From Paracoccaceae bacterium (lineage in GTDB: Bacteria > Pseudomonadota > Alphaproteobacteria > Rhodobacterales > Rhodobacteraceae), in contig JAUYQR010000003.1 of NCBI GenBank assembly GCA_030697175.1, positions 124,001 through 188,000 on the forward strand: a stretch of DNA of 64,000 bases. Reading direction: 5' to 3'. Each line of letters begins with the position of its first letter. The first letter of the stretch is position 1. Below the pieces are notes generated by a model that had not been told where the DNA came from, ran no database searches, and was given only the letters and a program-made list of their open reading frames with translations. The translations under genes were made by a program, and so were the position numbers. Below are positions 44,839 to 55,999 of this stretch, one piece after another.

Positions 44839-45993
44839 TCACCCCCAAAGGCCCAGGGGCTGCGCCGCGAACCGCGGGAATACCGCCGAGGTGTCAGCCA
44901 TCCCCATATGCCCGGTCAAAAGCTCGGCCAGAACGCTGCGGTAATCGGTCACCACGGCCAGGTCGGCGCCCTCGTCCAACGCCTCGTTGGCCAGCCCCGG
45001 CCAGCGTCCGATCATCCGCCCGCCGCGCGCTTGCGGGCCAAGCACCATCATCACATTGCCCCGCCCGTGATCGGTGCCACCCGCCGTGTTCGACCGCAAG
45101 CGGCGGCCAAACTCGCTCATCACCACGACAGACACATCCTGTTGTGCCGACCCAAGATCGCGCCAGAACGCCATCAGCGCATCACAAAGCCTCTGCGTCA
45201 GGCCCTGCAAGGCGACCGCCTGGTCGGCATGCGTGTCCCAGCCCGGCACGTCGACCGTGGCAACCCGCAGGCCGAATCCGGTCTTGATCGACTGGGCGAC
45301 CGTCATCAAGGGCTGCGACAGCCGGTTGTTTTCCGGGTAGGCAACCGACGGCGTGTAGGGCCGCATCGCCCCGTCGGCCTGCGACCAAAGCCGCCCGGAC
45401 ACCATGTCCGACAGCCCGACCAGATCGGAAATCGGCTGCGCCAGTGGCCCGTGATCGCCAAATCCCGCCAAAAGTCGCGCCCGCAACGCCGGCGCCAGCC
45501 CCCGGCCCCCGGCCAGCACCAGATCGGTCAGGTTTTCGGCCACGGCGGCCCTGCCGCCGACCAATGAGGTTGGCGCCGATGCCCCGACAGCCAGCGCCGC
45601 CATCGGACCGGCGGGCGCCGCCGCCTGCAACCACCGCCCGATCCAGCCGGACGGATCCCCCGGCACCACCCCCGGTCCGAACAGCCCGCGCTCGATCCGG
45701 ATCTCGGCGTCGAAATGGCTGCGCGTCGCTTCCGACAGACCGGCGGCATGGATCAGCGTCAGATCGCCCGCGTCATAGAGATCCGCCAGCGCTCCGGCAT
45801 TCGGATGAAAGCGGAAATCCACATCCGCCACCTCTTGCGCGATCACCCGCCCCGCACCGTCACCCTCGCGCTGCACCCGCAGGCTCGGAGGCCTGGCAGC
45901 GATCAGGTCGGGGTCGCTGGTCGGGGACACCAGCGCCAGCCCGTCCACGCCCCCCCGCAGGAACACCACAACCAGAACAGGCTCTCGGGGCAT
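44839..45993 (-). CDS. DUF1501 domain protein
   Basis: 384 residues. VLVVVFLRGGVDGLALVSP at the N-terminus, FHPNAGALADLYDAGDLTL (near 65), VPGWDTHADQ (near 250) and VVVMSEFGRRLRSN with GGTDHGRGNVMMVLG (near 300) are the DUF1501 landmarks. The family is distantly related to alkaline-phosphatase/sulfatase folds and often Tat-exported; here the N-terminus has no clear signal. It directly follows the DUF1800 gene (10-bp gap), the usual pairing. Function unknown. Confidence 0.88.
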   Translation of the reverse strand: MPREPVLVVVFLRGGVDGLALVSPTSDPDLIAARPPSLRVQREGDGAGRVIAQEVADVDFRFHPNAGALADLYDAGDLTLIHAAGLSEATRSHFDAEIRIERGLFGPGVVPGDPSGWIGRWLQAAAPAGPMAALAVGASAPTSLVGGRAAVAENLTDLVLAGGRGLAPALRARLLAGFGDHGPLAQPISDLVGLSDMVSGRLWSQADGAMRPYTPSVAYPENNRLSQPLMTVAQSIKTGFGLRVATVDVPGWDTHADQAVALQGLTQRLCDALMAFWRDLGSAQQDVSVVVMSEFGRRLRSNTAGGTDHGRGNVMMVLGPQARGGRMIGRWPGLANEALDEGADLAVVTDYRSVLAELLTGHMGMADTSAVFPRFAAQPLGLWG

Positions 45994-46003
45994 CGCTTCG
46001 CTC

Positions 46004-47677
<1,674 letters not shown>

Positions 47678-47802
47678 CGGACACCCCCCCGGACACCTGC
47701 GTAAAGCCTAGCACGCCGCAAGGGCGACGATAACTGCAATCGGCAGGGCGCGGCGGTTCGCCGCCCCACGCCCGACCCGACCCGACGGGCGGGCGCCAAC
47801 CC

Positions 47803-49353
47803 TCAGGCCGCCTTGATCCGGTCGCGCAACACGCGCCGCAAGATCTTGCCCGATGCCGATTTCGGCACCGCCTCGATAAAGACCATGCAGCGCGGCAGCT
47901 TGTAGGACACCAGCTTTCCCGCCAGCGCCGCCAGGATCTCGGCCTCGCTGACCTCTGATCCCGGGCTGCGCACGATGAACGCCATCGGCACCTCGCCCGC
48001 CTCGTCGTCCGGCACGCCGATCACCGCTGCATCCGCAACCCCCGGCACGCCCAGAAGCTGCGTTTCGACCTCGGCAGGGGCCACCTGAAACCCCTTGACC
48101 TTGATCAGCTCCTTCAACCGGTCGCGGATGAACAGGTAGCCGTCCGCATCTACCACCCCCAGATCGCCGGTCTTCAACCAGCCATCCTCGATCATCGCCG
48201 CCGTCGCCTCGGGGCGGTTGTGATAACCGATCATCACCTGCGGTCCCCTTACCCAGACCTCGCCCTCCTCGCCCGGTGCGCAATCCTTGCCGGTGACGGG
48301 ATCGACGATCCGCGTCGCGGTGTTCGGCGCGGTGATCCCCACCGCCCCGGCGCGCGGCGTCTGGCGCGGCACTACATGGGTCAGCGGGCTCAGTTCGGTC
48401 ATCCCGTAGCCCTGGATCACGCTTGCCCCAAGCCGTCGGCTCAGCGCGTCGGACACGTCCGCCCCCAGGGGTGCCGCCGCCGACAGCACCACCTGCAACG
48501 ACGACAGGTCGAACTGGTCGACCATCGGATGCTTGGCCAGCGCAATCGCCACCGGCGGCGCGATCAACAGCTTTTCCACCCGGTGCGTCTGGATATGGCG
48601 CAAGAGCGCCTCAAGATCGAACCGCGGCATGGTGACCATCGCCGCGCCGTGGGCGACAAACGTGTTCATCAACACGTTCATCCCGTAAATATGGAAGAAC
48701 GGCAGGAACGCGACCGTGGTTTCGCCCTCGCGCACATCCAGAAGGGCCAGCGCCTGGTCAATGTTCACCACCATGTTGCGATGGCTCAGCATCACGCCCT
48801 TCGGCAGCCCCGTCGTGCCAGACGAATAGGGCAGCACCTGCACATGCGCGTCCAGATCGACCGCAACCTGCGCAACGAGCGGGTCGCCCATCAGGTCGTC
48901 CAGGCTTTCGCGCCCCTCGGCCCCGCCGATCACCACGATCTTCGTGACACCGGTGCCCGCAGCACCGGCCTCCGCCACCGGCAGGAAGGCGGGGATCGTG
49001 ACCATGACCGTAGCGCCCGAATCCCGCAACTGATGCGCCACCTCGGGGGCGGTGTAGGTCGGGTTGATCGTGGTCAGCGTCGCCCCGGCATAGGCCACCG
49101 CATGAAACACCACCGCGTAATCGGGCATGTTCGGCGCCATCAGCGCGATCACCGATCCCGGCCCGATACCCCGCGCCACAAGCCCGCCCGCCAGCCGCTC
49201 GATCCGCTGGCGCAGGGCTGCGCCGGTAATCGCCAGCCCGGTTGGACCGTCGATCATCAAGGGCCGCTCAGCCCCCCGGGCCAGTCCTTCAAAGAACCGT
49301 TCGGTCACGCTGATATCGCGCAGCGCCACATCCGGCAGCGGGCTCTTGTGCAT
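47803..49353 (-). CDS. Acyl-CoA synthetase, 4-coumarate-CoA ligase-like (AMP-forming)
   Basis: 516 residues, ANL superfamily. P-loop-like YSSGTTGLPKGVMLSHRN (near 170), A5 motif QGYGMTELSPL (near 310), A7 TGDLGVVDADGYLFIRDR (near 390) and catalytic A10 lysine KSASGKILRR near the C-terminus. The 4CL-like subgroup acts on aryl or medium/long fatty acids; substrate cannot be read. ATG at 49353 after AAAAAGGGGGG. No beta-oxidation gene is adjacent. Confidence 0.9.
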   Translation of the reverse strand: MHKSPLPDVALRDISVTERFFEGLARGAERPLMIDGPTGLAITGAALRQRIERLAGGLVARGIGPGSVIALMAPNMPDYAVVFHAVAYAGATLTTINPTYTAPEVAHQLRDSGATVMVTIPAFLPVAEAGAAGTGVTKIVVIGGAEGRESLDDLMGDPLVAQVAVDLDAHVQVLPYSSGTTGLPKGVMLSHRNMVVNIDQALALLDVREGETTVAFLPFFHIYGMNVLMNTFVAHGAAMVTMPRFDLEALLRHIQTHRVEKLLIAPPVAIALAKHPMVDQFDLSSLQVVLSAAAPLGADVSDALSRRLGASVIQGYGMTELSPLTHVVPRQTPRAGAVGITAPNTATRIVDPVTGKDCAPGEEGEVWVRGPQVMIGYHNRPEATAAMIEDGWLKTGDLGVVDADGYLFIRDRLKELIKVKGFQVAPAEVETQLLGVPGVADAAVIGVPDDEAGEVPMAFIVRSPGSEVSEAEILAALAGKLVSYKLPRCMVFIEAVPKSASGKILRRVLRDRIKAA

Positions 49354-49434
49354 CGTTGATCCCCCCTTTTTCGGCAAAGGCCAGCTTTTTTGCACAAAGG
49401 CTAGCACGGCCCGCCGTGTCACCAAGGGATTTTC

Positions 49435-49794
49435 TCAAAACCCGGTCAGCACCGCCACCTGAGCCAGCGCCGCCGGCAGCCCCTGCACATAAAGCATCCG
49501 GCGCGAGGCGGTCTGCCCGCCATAGATCCCTGCCACCAGCACGCAGCCAAGGAAAAACACCGCCTCCTGCCAGCCCTCGCCCGGCAGCCCCAGGATCAGC
49601 GCCCAGATCAGCCCCGCCGCCAGAAACCCGTTGTAAAGCCCCTGATTGGCCGCCATCACCTTGGTGTTGGCCGCAAACACCTCTGACGTGCCGAACGCCC
49701 GCCGCGCCATTGCGCTTTCCCAAAGGAACATCTCCAGCACCAGAATCCAGACGTGCAGCGCCGCGATCGCCGCCACCAGCCAGAACCCGATCAT
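49435..49794 (-). CDS. DUF1304 family membrane protein
   Basis: 119 residues with four hydrophobic segments: FWLVAAIAALHVWILVLEM, FLAAGLIWALILGL, VFFLGCVLVAGIYG and LPAALAQVAVLTGF. The motif NQGLYNGFLAAGL (near 49) is the DUF1304 signature. Function unknown. Its ATG overlaps the stop of the M20 gene (ATGA), so it is translated together with the amidohydrolase. Confidence 0.88.
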   Translation of the reverse strand: MIGFWLVAAIAALHVWILVLEMFLWESAMARRAFGTSEVFAANTKVMAANQGLYNGFLAAGLIWALILGLPGEGWQEAVFFLGCVLVAGIYGGQTASRRMLYVQGLPAALAQVAVLTGF

Positions 49795-50957
49795 GCCGCC
49801 GGCATCCGCGCTTCGGCCATCCCGGAATACCAGCTTGCGCCAAACGGAATCGCGTTGTCGTCAAAGTTGTAGGCCGGGTGATGCACCATCGCCGTGTCGC
49901 CGTTGCCAAGAAAGATATAGGCCCCCGGACGTTCGTTCAGCATGAAGCTGAAATCCTCCGCCCCCATCAACGGCGGCGTGTCGGTATCGACATGGCCCGA
50001 TACCGCTTTGGCCACCTCGGCGGCAAAGGCGGTATTCTCCGCCGCATTCACCGTCACCGGATAGCCGCGCTGATAGGCCACATCGCCCCGCGCGCCGAGG
50101 GCCATCGCGGTTCCCTCCACGATCTGCGCAATCCGCGTCTCGACGAAATCCTGCACCTTGGCGTCCATCGTGCGCACCGTGCCCTTCAGCTTCACCACCT
50201 GCGGGATCACGTTGTGCGCGGTGCTGTCGGTCTGCACCGTGCAGACCGAAACCACCACCTGCTTCATGGGGTCCACATTCCGGCTGGCGATGGTCTGCAA
50301 CGCCACGATGACATGCGCGGCCACCACGGTCGTATCGACGCAATCATGCGGCTTCGCGGCATGACCACCCTTTCCCGTCACCGTGATCTCGAACTGGTCC
50401 GCCGCCGCCATCATCGCGCCGGGCCGGATTGCGAAATGCCCGACCGGAATCCCCGGCATGTTGTGCATCCCGTAAACCTCCTGGATGCCCCAGCGGGTGA
50501 TCATCCCGTCCTGCACCATCTCGCGCCCGCCGCCGCCGCCTTCTTCCGCCGGTTGGAAGATCAGCACGACCTTGCCATCGAAATTCCGCGTCTCGGCCAG
50601 ATACTTCGCCGCGCCAAGCAGCATCGCGGTATGCCCGTCATGCCCGCACGCATGCATCTTGCCATGCGTCCTGGAGGCATAGGGCACCCCCGTCTGCTCG
50701 ATGATCGGCAGCGCGTCCATGTCGGCCCTGAGTCCGATCACCCGCCCCGCCGTATCGGTCTTGCCGAGGATCACACCCACGACACCCGTGCGCCCGATGC
50801 CTTCCACAACTTCGTCACATCCGAAAGACCGCAGCAATTCCGCCACCTTGCCAGCCGTTCTTTGCACGTCGAACAACAGTTCCGGATGCTCGTGGAAATC
50901 CCGGCGCCAGGCGGTGATCTCGGGCAGCAGTTCGGCAAATCGGTTCTTCGGTGGCAT
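49791..50957 (-). CDS. M20 family amidohydrolase (hippurate hydrolase / IAA-amino acid hydrolase type)
   Basis: 388 residues. Metal site cysteine/histidines in HACGHDGHTAMLLGAAKYL (near 102), general acid/base pair EEGGGGGREM (near 136), and GAEDFSFMLNERPGAY (near 350). It removes acyl groups from N-acyl amino acids; the precise substrate is unknown. Start at 50957 with GGAG upstream. Coupled to the DUF1304 gene downstream. Confidence 0.92.
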   Translation of the reverse strand: MPPKNRFAELLPEITAWRRDFHEHPELLFDVQRTAGKVAELLRSFGCDEVVEGIGRTGVVGVILGKTDTAGRVIGLRADMDALPIIEQTGVPYASRTHGKMHACGHDGHTAMLLGAAKYLAETRNFDGKVVLIFQPAEEGGGGGREMVQDGMITRWGIQEVYGMHNMPGIPVGHFAIRPGAMMAAADQFEITVTGKGGHAAKPHDCVDTTVVAAHVIVALQTIASRNVDPMKQVVVSVCTVQTDSTAHNVIPQVVKLKGTVRTMDAKVQDFVETRIAQIVEGTAMALGARGDVAYQRGYPVTVNAAENTAFAAEVAKAVSGHVDTDTPPLMGAEDFSFMLNERPGAYIFLGNGDTAMVHHPAYNFDDNAIPFGASWYSGMAEARMPAA

Positions 50958-51010
50958 GGCTGGTCTCCTTTGCAACCAAGCCTGATACGAATGTCGGGGC
51001 TTCGCAAGCC

Positions 51011-52261
51011 CTAGCCAAAGCGCCGCCGCGCCTCCAGCGCCAGCCCGGTCCCGACCGATCCCAGCATGTCGCCCGTGGCAATCGCCGCCCCCGGCAGCAG
51101 CGCCTGCACCGTCGCCCGCAAGATCGGCAACTGGCTCGACCCGCCGGTCAGGAACGCGGTGCCGATCGCATCCGCCGGCACTCCTGCGTCCACCAGCACC
51201 CGCGCCAAAAGCGCCCCGATCCGCGCGACAGGGGCCTCGACCGCCGCCTCGAACCCCTCGCGCCGCAGCATCGGGTTCGGCCCGCCCGTCAGGTCCGCCA
51301 TCTGCAACCGCGCGGCATCGGTGTCCGACAGCGCGATCTTCGCCGCCTCCACCCGCATCGCCAACCCATGACCATGCCGCCCGTCCACCACGCGCAACAT
51401 CCGGTCCACCAGCTCCGGACGTTCCGCCACCAGCCGCAGCGCCTTCAGATCACCCGCCGTCCGCGCGGTGTAAAGCGCGTTGATCCGGTGCCACGTCGCC
51501 AGGTCCAGATAGTAGTGCCGCGGCATCGTCCCGCCGCCCCTGGTCGGCGCCAGATAGCCCAGATGCGGCAACGCCTCGGCCAGGCTCAGCAGCCGGTCGA
51601 AATCCGTGCCGCCCGCCCGGATGCCGTCATTGGCCAGAATATCGCCGCCCCGGTCCGGCAACGCCGCCCGCCCCGGCCCGACCCGCACCACCGACACGTC
51701 CGAGGTGCCACCACCGATGTCGACGATCAGCACCAACTCTTCGCGCGCCGCCGTCTGTTCGTAATGCAACGCCGCCGCGATCGGCTCATACTGAAACGCC
51801 ACCTCGCGCCAGCCGCAGTCCCGCGCGATCTCGGCCAGCACCGCCTCGGCCGCCGCATCCGCCGCTGCATCGTCGTCCACGAAATGCACCGGCCGCCCCA
51901 GCACCACCGAGGCCAACTCCGGTGCCGCCGTCATCTGCGCCGCCCGCAAATGCCCGATGAACCGCCCCAACACCTCGCGGAACGACACCGCCCTGCCCCC
52001 GACCGCCGTCTTGTCGTGAATAAGCCCCGACCCGAGCGTGGACTTCAGCCCCCGCATCAGCCGCCCCTCGTCGCCCTCCAGATAGGCCGCCACCGCCGCC
52101 CGCCCGAACAGCGGCGGCGCGCCTTCGGTCTGCCAGAACACCGCCGACGGCAGCGTCGGCGACCCGGCCTCCAGCGCCAGCAGCCGTGCCCCGCCCGAAT
52201 CCACCAGCCCGACCGTCGAATTCGAGGTGCCAAAGTCGATGCCGCAGGCAACACGGGTCAT
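51011..52261 (-). CDS. Hsp70-family protein, YegD-like
   Basis: 416 residues, nucleotide-binding fold of Hsp70 only, no peptide-binding domain. Phosphate 1: CGIDFGTSNSTVGLV (near 5); phosphate 2: LVLIVDIGGGTSDVSVV (near 175); adenosine motif GTAFLTGGSSQLPI (near 363). Length and sequence match YegD. The role is unknown; without a substrate domain a classical chaperone function is unlikely. 53 bp upstream of the M20 gene on the same strand. ATG at 52261. Confidence 0.88.
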   Translation of the reverse strand: MTRVACGIDFGTSNSTVGLVDSGGARLLALEAGSPTLPSAVFWQTEGAPPLFGRAAVAAYLEGDEGRLMRGLKSTLGSGLIHDKTAVGGRAVSFREVLGRFIGHLRAAQMTAAPELASVVLGRPVHFVDDDAAADAAAEAVLAEIARDCGWREVAFQYEPIAAALHYEQTAAREELVLIVDIGGGTSDVSVVRVGPGRAALPDRGGDILANDGIRAGGTDFDRLLSLAEALPHLGYLAPTRGGGTMPRHYYLDLATWHRINALYTARTAGDLKALRLVAERPELVDRMLRVVDGRHGHGLAMRVEAAKIALSDTDAARLQMADLTGGPNPMLRREGFEAAVEAPVARIGALLARVLVDAGVPADAIGTAFLTGGSSQLPILRATVQALLPGAAIATGDMLGSVGTGLALEARRRFG

Positions 52262-52400
52262 GGAACGCTCCGCAAAAGGGAGGCACGGGTAGCCCGGCGG
52301 CCCGGCGAAGTAAAGCTGGCGCCGCCATTGCCGCACAATGACCCCTGCCCCGCTTCGGGTCGGTCAGCCCACGGAATGCACGCGCCGGCGCGCTAGACGC

Positions 52401-52487
52401 GCCCCCCCAGTCCAGCCCCCAGTCCAGCCCCCTCCGTTTCAGCCTCCCGTTTCAGCCTCCCCGTTTCAGCCTCCCCGTTTCAGCCTC
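52401..52487. repeat. Short tandem repeats in the yegD-argE gap
   Basis: Two copies of CCCAGTCCAGCCC-like sequence (52406-52430) are followed by four copies of CCGTTTCAGCCTC at 13-14 base spacing (GTTTCAGCCTC begins at 52436, 52449, 52463 and 52477). The strand is strongly pyrimidine-rich. The 251-bp gap otherwise holds only the yegD promoter region. Units are too short and unspaced for a CRISPR. Confidence 0.8.
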
Positions 52488-52512
52488 ACTGACAGGCTGC
52501 GCCGCAGGACGT

Positions 52513-53670
52513 TCACCCCAGATGCTGCAACAGCCTCTCCATGAAGGCGTGGCCCGCCTCAAACTCGCTCACCTCGATGAACTCGTCCACCTGATGCGCC
52601 TGTGCGATGTCGCCCGGTCCGCAGACCACGGCGGAATACCCCGCCGCCTGAAACTGCCCCGCCTCGGTGCCGTAACTGACAACGCCGGTCGCGTTGTTGC
52701 CCGTCAACCGCCGGACCAGCGCCTCGGCTGCACCATCCGCCTCGGGCCGCAAGGCCGGAACGCCAAAGAACTTTTCCAGATGCACCCCCGCCTCGGGCCG
52801 CCTCGCCTTCAGCGCCTCGTCCAGCCGTGCGGCCTCGGCCTCGACCGCCGCCACCCGCGCCGCCTCGTCATCATCCGGCACCACCCGCATCTCGATGGCA
52901 AACCGGCAGTCCCCTGCCGTGATGTTATGTGCCGTGCCGCCCTCGATCATGCCCACATGCAGCGTCGTGAAGGGCGGGTCGAACATCGCCGCCACCGCCG
53001 ATGGCACCGGCGCCTGAATCGCCGCGTTCTCTTCGTTGACCCACTGGATCAACCGCGCGCCCTCCATGATCGCCGACACGCCGTAAGGCAGCAGCGAGGA
53101 ATGCACCTCGAACCCCTTCACATGCACATGAAACCCGGTACCGCCCTTGTGCCCGGTGATCAGCGCCATGCGGCTGGGTTCCCCCACCACCACCGCCTCC
53201 GCCTTCGGCACCACGCCCTGCATCGCCGCAATCATCGGCGGCGCGCCGGTGCAGCCGACCTCCTCGTCGTAAGACAGCGCCAGTTGCATGGGCCGCTTCA
53301 CCCCGCGCCGCTGCGCCTCGACCAGCGCCCAGACGGCCAGCGCGTCGAACCCCTTCATGTCGCAGGTGCCGCGCCCGTATAGCCGCCCGTCGCGTTCCGT
53401 TACGGTCCACGGGTCGCTGGTCCAGTCCTGCCCGTCCACCGGCACCACGTCGGAATGGCCCGACAGCACCACCGCGCCTTCCACCCACGGGCCGACATGG
53501 GCAAACAGCGCCGCCTTGGTGTGATCTTCGTTCCAGGACCGGTGCGCCGCGATTCCGTGGCTGGCAAGGTAGCCTTCCAGCCAGTCGACAAGATCAAGGT
53601 TGGACACACGACTGACCGTCGGGAAACTCACCAGTCTGTCGAGCAACTGACGTGGCGTCAGGGTATTCAT
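52513..53670 (-). CDS. argE: ArgE-like acetylornithine deacetylase / peptidase (M20)
   Basis: 385 residues. VVLSGHSDVVPVDGQDW (metal histidine and aspartate, near 73), GRGTCDMKGFDALAVWA (near 106), DEEVGCTGAPPM (catalytic glutamate pair, near 137) and the dimerisation domain with GGTGFHVHVKGFEVHSS. By sequence it fits ArgE, which frees ornithine from N-acetylornithine. However, many alphaproteobacteria use ArgJ instead, and this gene is divergent from a peptide importer with operator-like dyads between, so an N-acyl-amino acid or dipeptide deacylase is quite possible. ATG at 53670. Confidence 0.85.
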   Translation of the reverse strand: MNTLTPRQLLDRLVSFPTVSRVSNLDLVDWLEGYLASHGIAAHRSWNEDHTKAALFAHVGPWVEGAVVLSGHSDVVPVDGQDWTSDPWTVTERDGRLYGRGTCDMKGFDALAVWALVEAQRRGVKRPMQLALSYDEEVGCTGAPPMIAAMQGVVPKAEAVVVGEPSRMALITGHKGGTGFHVHVKGFEVHSSLLPYGVSAIMEGARLIQWVNEENAAIQAPVPSAVAAMFDPPFTTLHVGMIEGGTAHNITAGDCRFAIEMRVVPDDDEAARVAAVEAEAARLDEALKARRPEAGVHLEKFFGVPALRPEADGAAEALVRRLTGNNATGVVSYGTEAGQFQAAGYSAVVCGPGDIAQAHQVDEFIEVSEFEAGHAFMERLLQHLG

Positions 53671-53734
53671 GGCAGCACGGCCTTTCCGACCAGATGTTGT
53701 GGCAAGCCTCATCCCGTGGCCCGGCCATGTCAAT

Positions 53735-53780
53735 ATCTGGCAGATTGACCGGCCAACCTTGCAGATTGCCGACGATCTGC
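53735..53780. promoter_or_regulatory. Operator-like dyads between argE-like gene and peptide importer
   Basis: ATCTG-G-CAGAT (53735-53745) and GCAGAT-N8-ATCTGC (53761-53780) share the half-site CAGAT. The direct repeat GCAGATTG recurs exactly 21 bp apart (53740 and 53761), two helical turns. The 249-bp gap separates two divergent units, so a shared regulator is likely; none is encoded next to it. Confidence 0.5.
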
Positions 53781-53919
53781 GATGGAATGCAGCAACGAAA
53801 CGGGATTGATAGGTGAAGAAAAATCGGGAACAGTTGGCAGGCAGCGGGGGGCGTCGACTGACGCAATCCCTGAAATGCCAAACATAACAATAACTAAGAA
53901 ACGACACGGGGAGTGTTGA

Positions 53920-54951
53920 ATGCCCGATCGGGCCGTGCCCGTCCTTGACGTCAAGGGCCTCAAGACCGTTTTCCGCACCCGTGGCGGCGAGATTCACGCG
54001 GTCAACGATGTCAGCTTTCATCTCGGCAAGGGTGAATTGCTGGGCGTTGTCGGCGAAAGCGGCTCGGGCAAATCCGTCAGCATGATGTCGCTGATCGGGC
54101 TTCTGCCCTCGCCCCCCGCCGATGTGCGCGGCGGCAGCGTCATGCTGAACGGCCGCGACCTTCTGAAGATCAGCGAAGACGAACTGCGCTCGGTGCGCGG
54201 CGCCAAGGTCGGTTTCGTGTTCCAGGATCCGATGACCTCGCTGAACCCGGTGTTCACGCTGGGCAACCAGATCATGGAACCGCTGATCAAGCACATGAAG
54301 ATGCCGAAGAAAGCGGCCGAGGCCCGCGCCATCGAGCTTCTGGAACTTGTCGGCATCCCGGATGCGAAAAACCGCCTCTCGGCCTACCCGCACCAGTTTT
54401 CCGGCGGGATGCGCCAGCGCGTGATGATCGCCATCGCACTCGCCTGCGACCCCGACGTGCTGATTGCCGACGAACCCACCACTGCGCTTGACGTGACGAT
54501 CCAGGCCCAGATCCTCGAACTGGTCAAGGAACTGCGCCAGAAACTGGGTATGGCGATCATCTGGATCACCCATGACCTTGGCGTGATCGCCGGCATCGCC
54601 GACCGGGTGATGGTGATGTATGGTGGCCAGGTTGTCGAACAGGCCCCGGTGCGCGAATTGTTCGCCAACCCGCAGCACCCCTACACCCGCGCCCTGCTGA
54701 AGACGATCCCCGCGATTTCCGGCCCGCGTGAGGCACGGCTCAAGGTGATCGAGGGCCAGCCCCCGATCATGACAGCGGCCCCCACCGCCTGCCCGTTCCG
54801 CGACCGTTGCGAATACCGCTTCGACACCTGCGACCGGGTGAACCCGCCCCGCCGCGCCGTTGACGGCGCGCCGGTCGGCCAAGGTCACGATGTCGCCTGC
54901 CACTGGTCCGCGCCCGCCCTCGCCGCGCTGTCCGAGGTTGCCCATGCGTGA
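53920..54951 (+). CDS. dppD: Peptide ABC importer ATP-binding protein (DppD/OppD type)
   Basis: 343 residues. Walker [16 protein letters not shown] (near 45), Q-loop [13 protein letters not shown], signature [13 protein letters not shown] (near 158), Walker [12 protein letters not shown] and C-terminal oligo_HPY extension with the iron-sulfur-type cysteines [14 protein letters not shown] (near 293) seen in Dpp/Opp ATPases. GGGGAG precedes the ATG. First gene of a five-gene importer operon; overlaps the next ATPase gene by 8 bp. Confidence 0.95.
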   Translation: MPDRAVPVLDVKGLKTVFRTRGGEIHAVNDVSFHLGKGELLGVVGESGSGKSVSMMSLIGLLPSPPADVRGGSVMLNGRDLLKISEDELRSVRGAKVGFVFQDPMTSLNPVFTLGNQIMEPLIKHMKMPKKAAEARAIELLELVGIPDAKNRLSAYPHQFSGGMRQRVMIAIALACDPDVLIADEPTTALDVTIQAQILELVKELRQKLGMAIIWITHDLGVIAGIADRVMVMYGGQVVEQAPVRELFANPQHPYTRALLKTIPAISGPREARLKVIEGQPPIMTAAPTACPFRDRCEYRFDTCDRVNPPRRAVDGAPVGQGHDVACHWSAPALAALSEVAHA

Positions 54952-55999
54952 CGCCAGCCCGAAACCGCTGGTGCAGGTCACCGACCTCAAGATGCACTTC
55001 CCGATCTACAGCGGCATCTTCCGCCGCCACTCCGGCGACGTGAAGGCCGTCGATGGTGTCAGCTTCGACATTCAGGCCGGTGAAACCCTCGGTCTTGTCG
55101 GCGAAAGCGGCTGTGGCAAATCCACCGTCGGACGCGCGCTGTTGCGGCTTTATGAAATCACCGCCGGCAAGGTGGTGATCGACGGCGAGGATGTGGCAAG
55201 CCTCCCGCCCGAGGCGCTGCGCAAGAAACGCCCGACCATGCAGATGGTCTTTCAAGACCCGCAAGCCAGCCTCAACCCGCGCATGACACTGGCCCGCATC
55301 ATCTCCGAACCCCTCGACGAACACACCGACTGGAATGACGCCAGGAAACTGGAACGTGTCTACGAACTGATGGATGCCGTCGGCCTCAACCGTCGCTTCG
55401 CCAACCGCTTTCCGCACGAATTTTCCGGCGGCCAGCGCCAGCGCATCGGCATCGCCCGCGCGCTGGCCCTGAACCCCAAGTTCATCGTCTGCGACGAACC
55501 CATCGCCGCGCTTGACGTGTCGATCCAGGCGCAGGTGGTAAACCTGCTGGAAGACCTGCAGGAACGCTTTGGCCTGACCTACCTGTTCATCAGCCATGAC
55601 CTGTCGATGGTCCGCCACATCGCCGACCGCGTGGCCGTGATGTATCTGGGCAAGATCGCCGAACTCAGCCCCCGCGACGCGCTGTATTCCCTGCCCCTGC
55701 ACCCCTATGCCGAGGCGCTGCTCTCCGCGGTCAACGAACCCGACCCGGTCCGCGCCGCCACCCGCAAGCGCATCATCCTGAAGGGCGATGTGCCGTCCCC
55801 GGCAAACCCGCCCCTCGGCTGCAACTTCTCCACCCGCTGCCCCAGGGTCTTCGACCGCTGCCGCGTGGAAGACCCTGCCTTGCGTCAGGTGGAGCCGGGC
55901 CGCTTCGTCGCCTGCCACCTTTACGATCAACAAACCGCCGCCGGACCAACCGGCGCACCCGAGGTCAACGAGCGTAACCAACAAGGAGAACTGCAATGA
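54944..55999 (+). CDS. dppF: Peptide ABC importer ATP-binding protein (DppF/OppF type)
   Basis: 351 residues. Walker [18 protein letters not shown] (near 51), signature [15 protein letters not shown] (near 160), Walker [15 protein letters not shown] and a C-terminal oligo_HPY with cysteines [14 protein letters not shown] (near 290). Second ATPase of the heterodimer. ATG at 54944 within the end of dppD; its stop overlaps the start of the binding-protein gene (ATGA at 55996-55999). Confidence 0.95.
   Translation: MRDASPKPLVQVTDLKMHFPIYSGIFRRHSGDVKAVDGVSFDIQAGETLGLVGESGCGKSTVGRALLRLYEITAGKVVIDGEDVASLPPEALRKKRPTMQMVFQDPQASLNPRMTLARIISEPLDEHTDWNDARKLERVYELMDAVGLNRRFANRFPHEFSGGQRQRIGIARALALNPKFIVCDEPIAALDVSIQAQVVNLLEDLQERFGLTYLFISHDLSMVRHIADRVAVMYLGKIAELSPRDALYSLPLHPYAEALLSAVNEPDPVRAATRKRIILKGDVPSPANPPLGCNFSTRCPRVFDRCRVEDPALRQVEPGRFVACHLYDQQTAAGPTGAPEVNERNQQGELQ

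Noticed and set aside
47750-47763. GGCGG-TTCG-CCGCC hairpin as a terminator of the acyl-CoA ligase gene
   Set aside because: Short stem, no T-run on either strand.
52401-52487. CRISPR array
   Set aside because: Repeat units are 13-14 bp, directly abutting, with no unique spacers.
53671-54990. N-terminal extension of the argE-like frame through the intergenic region and dppD
   Set aside because: The extension is antisense to dppD and compositionally a shadow; the family N-terminus begins at 53670.
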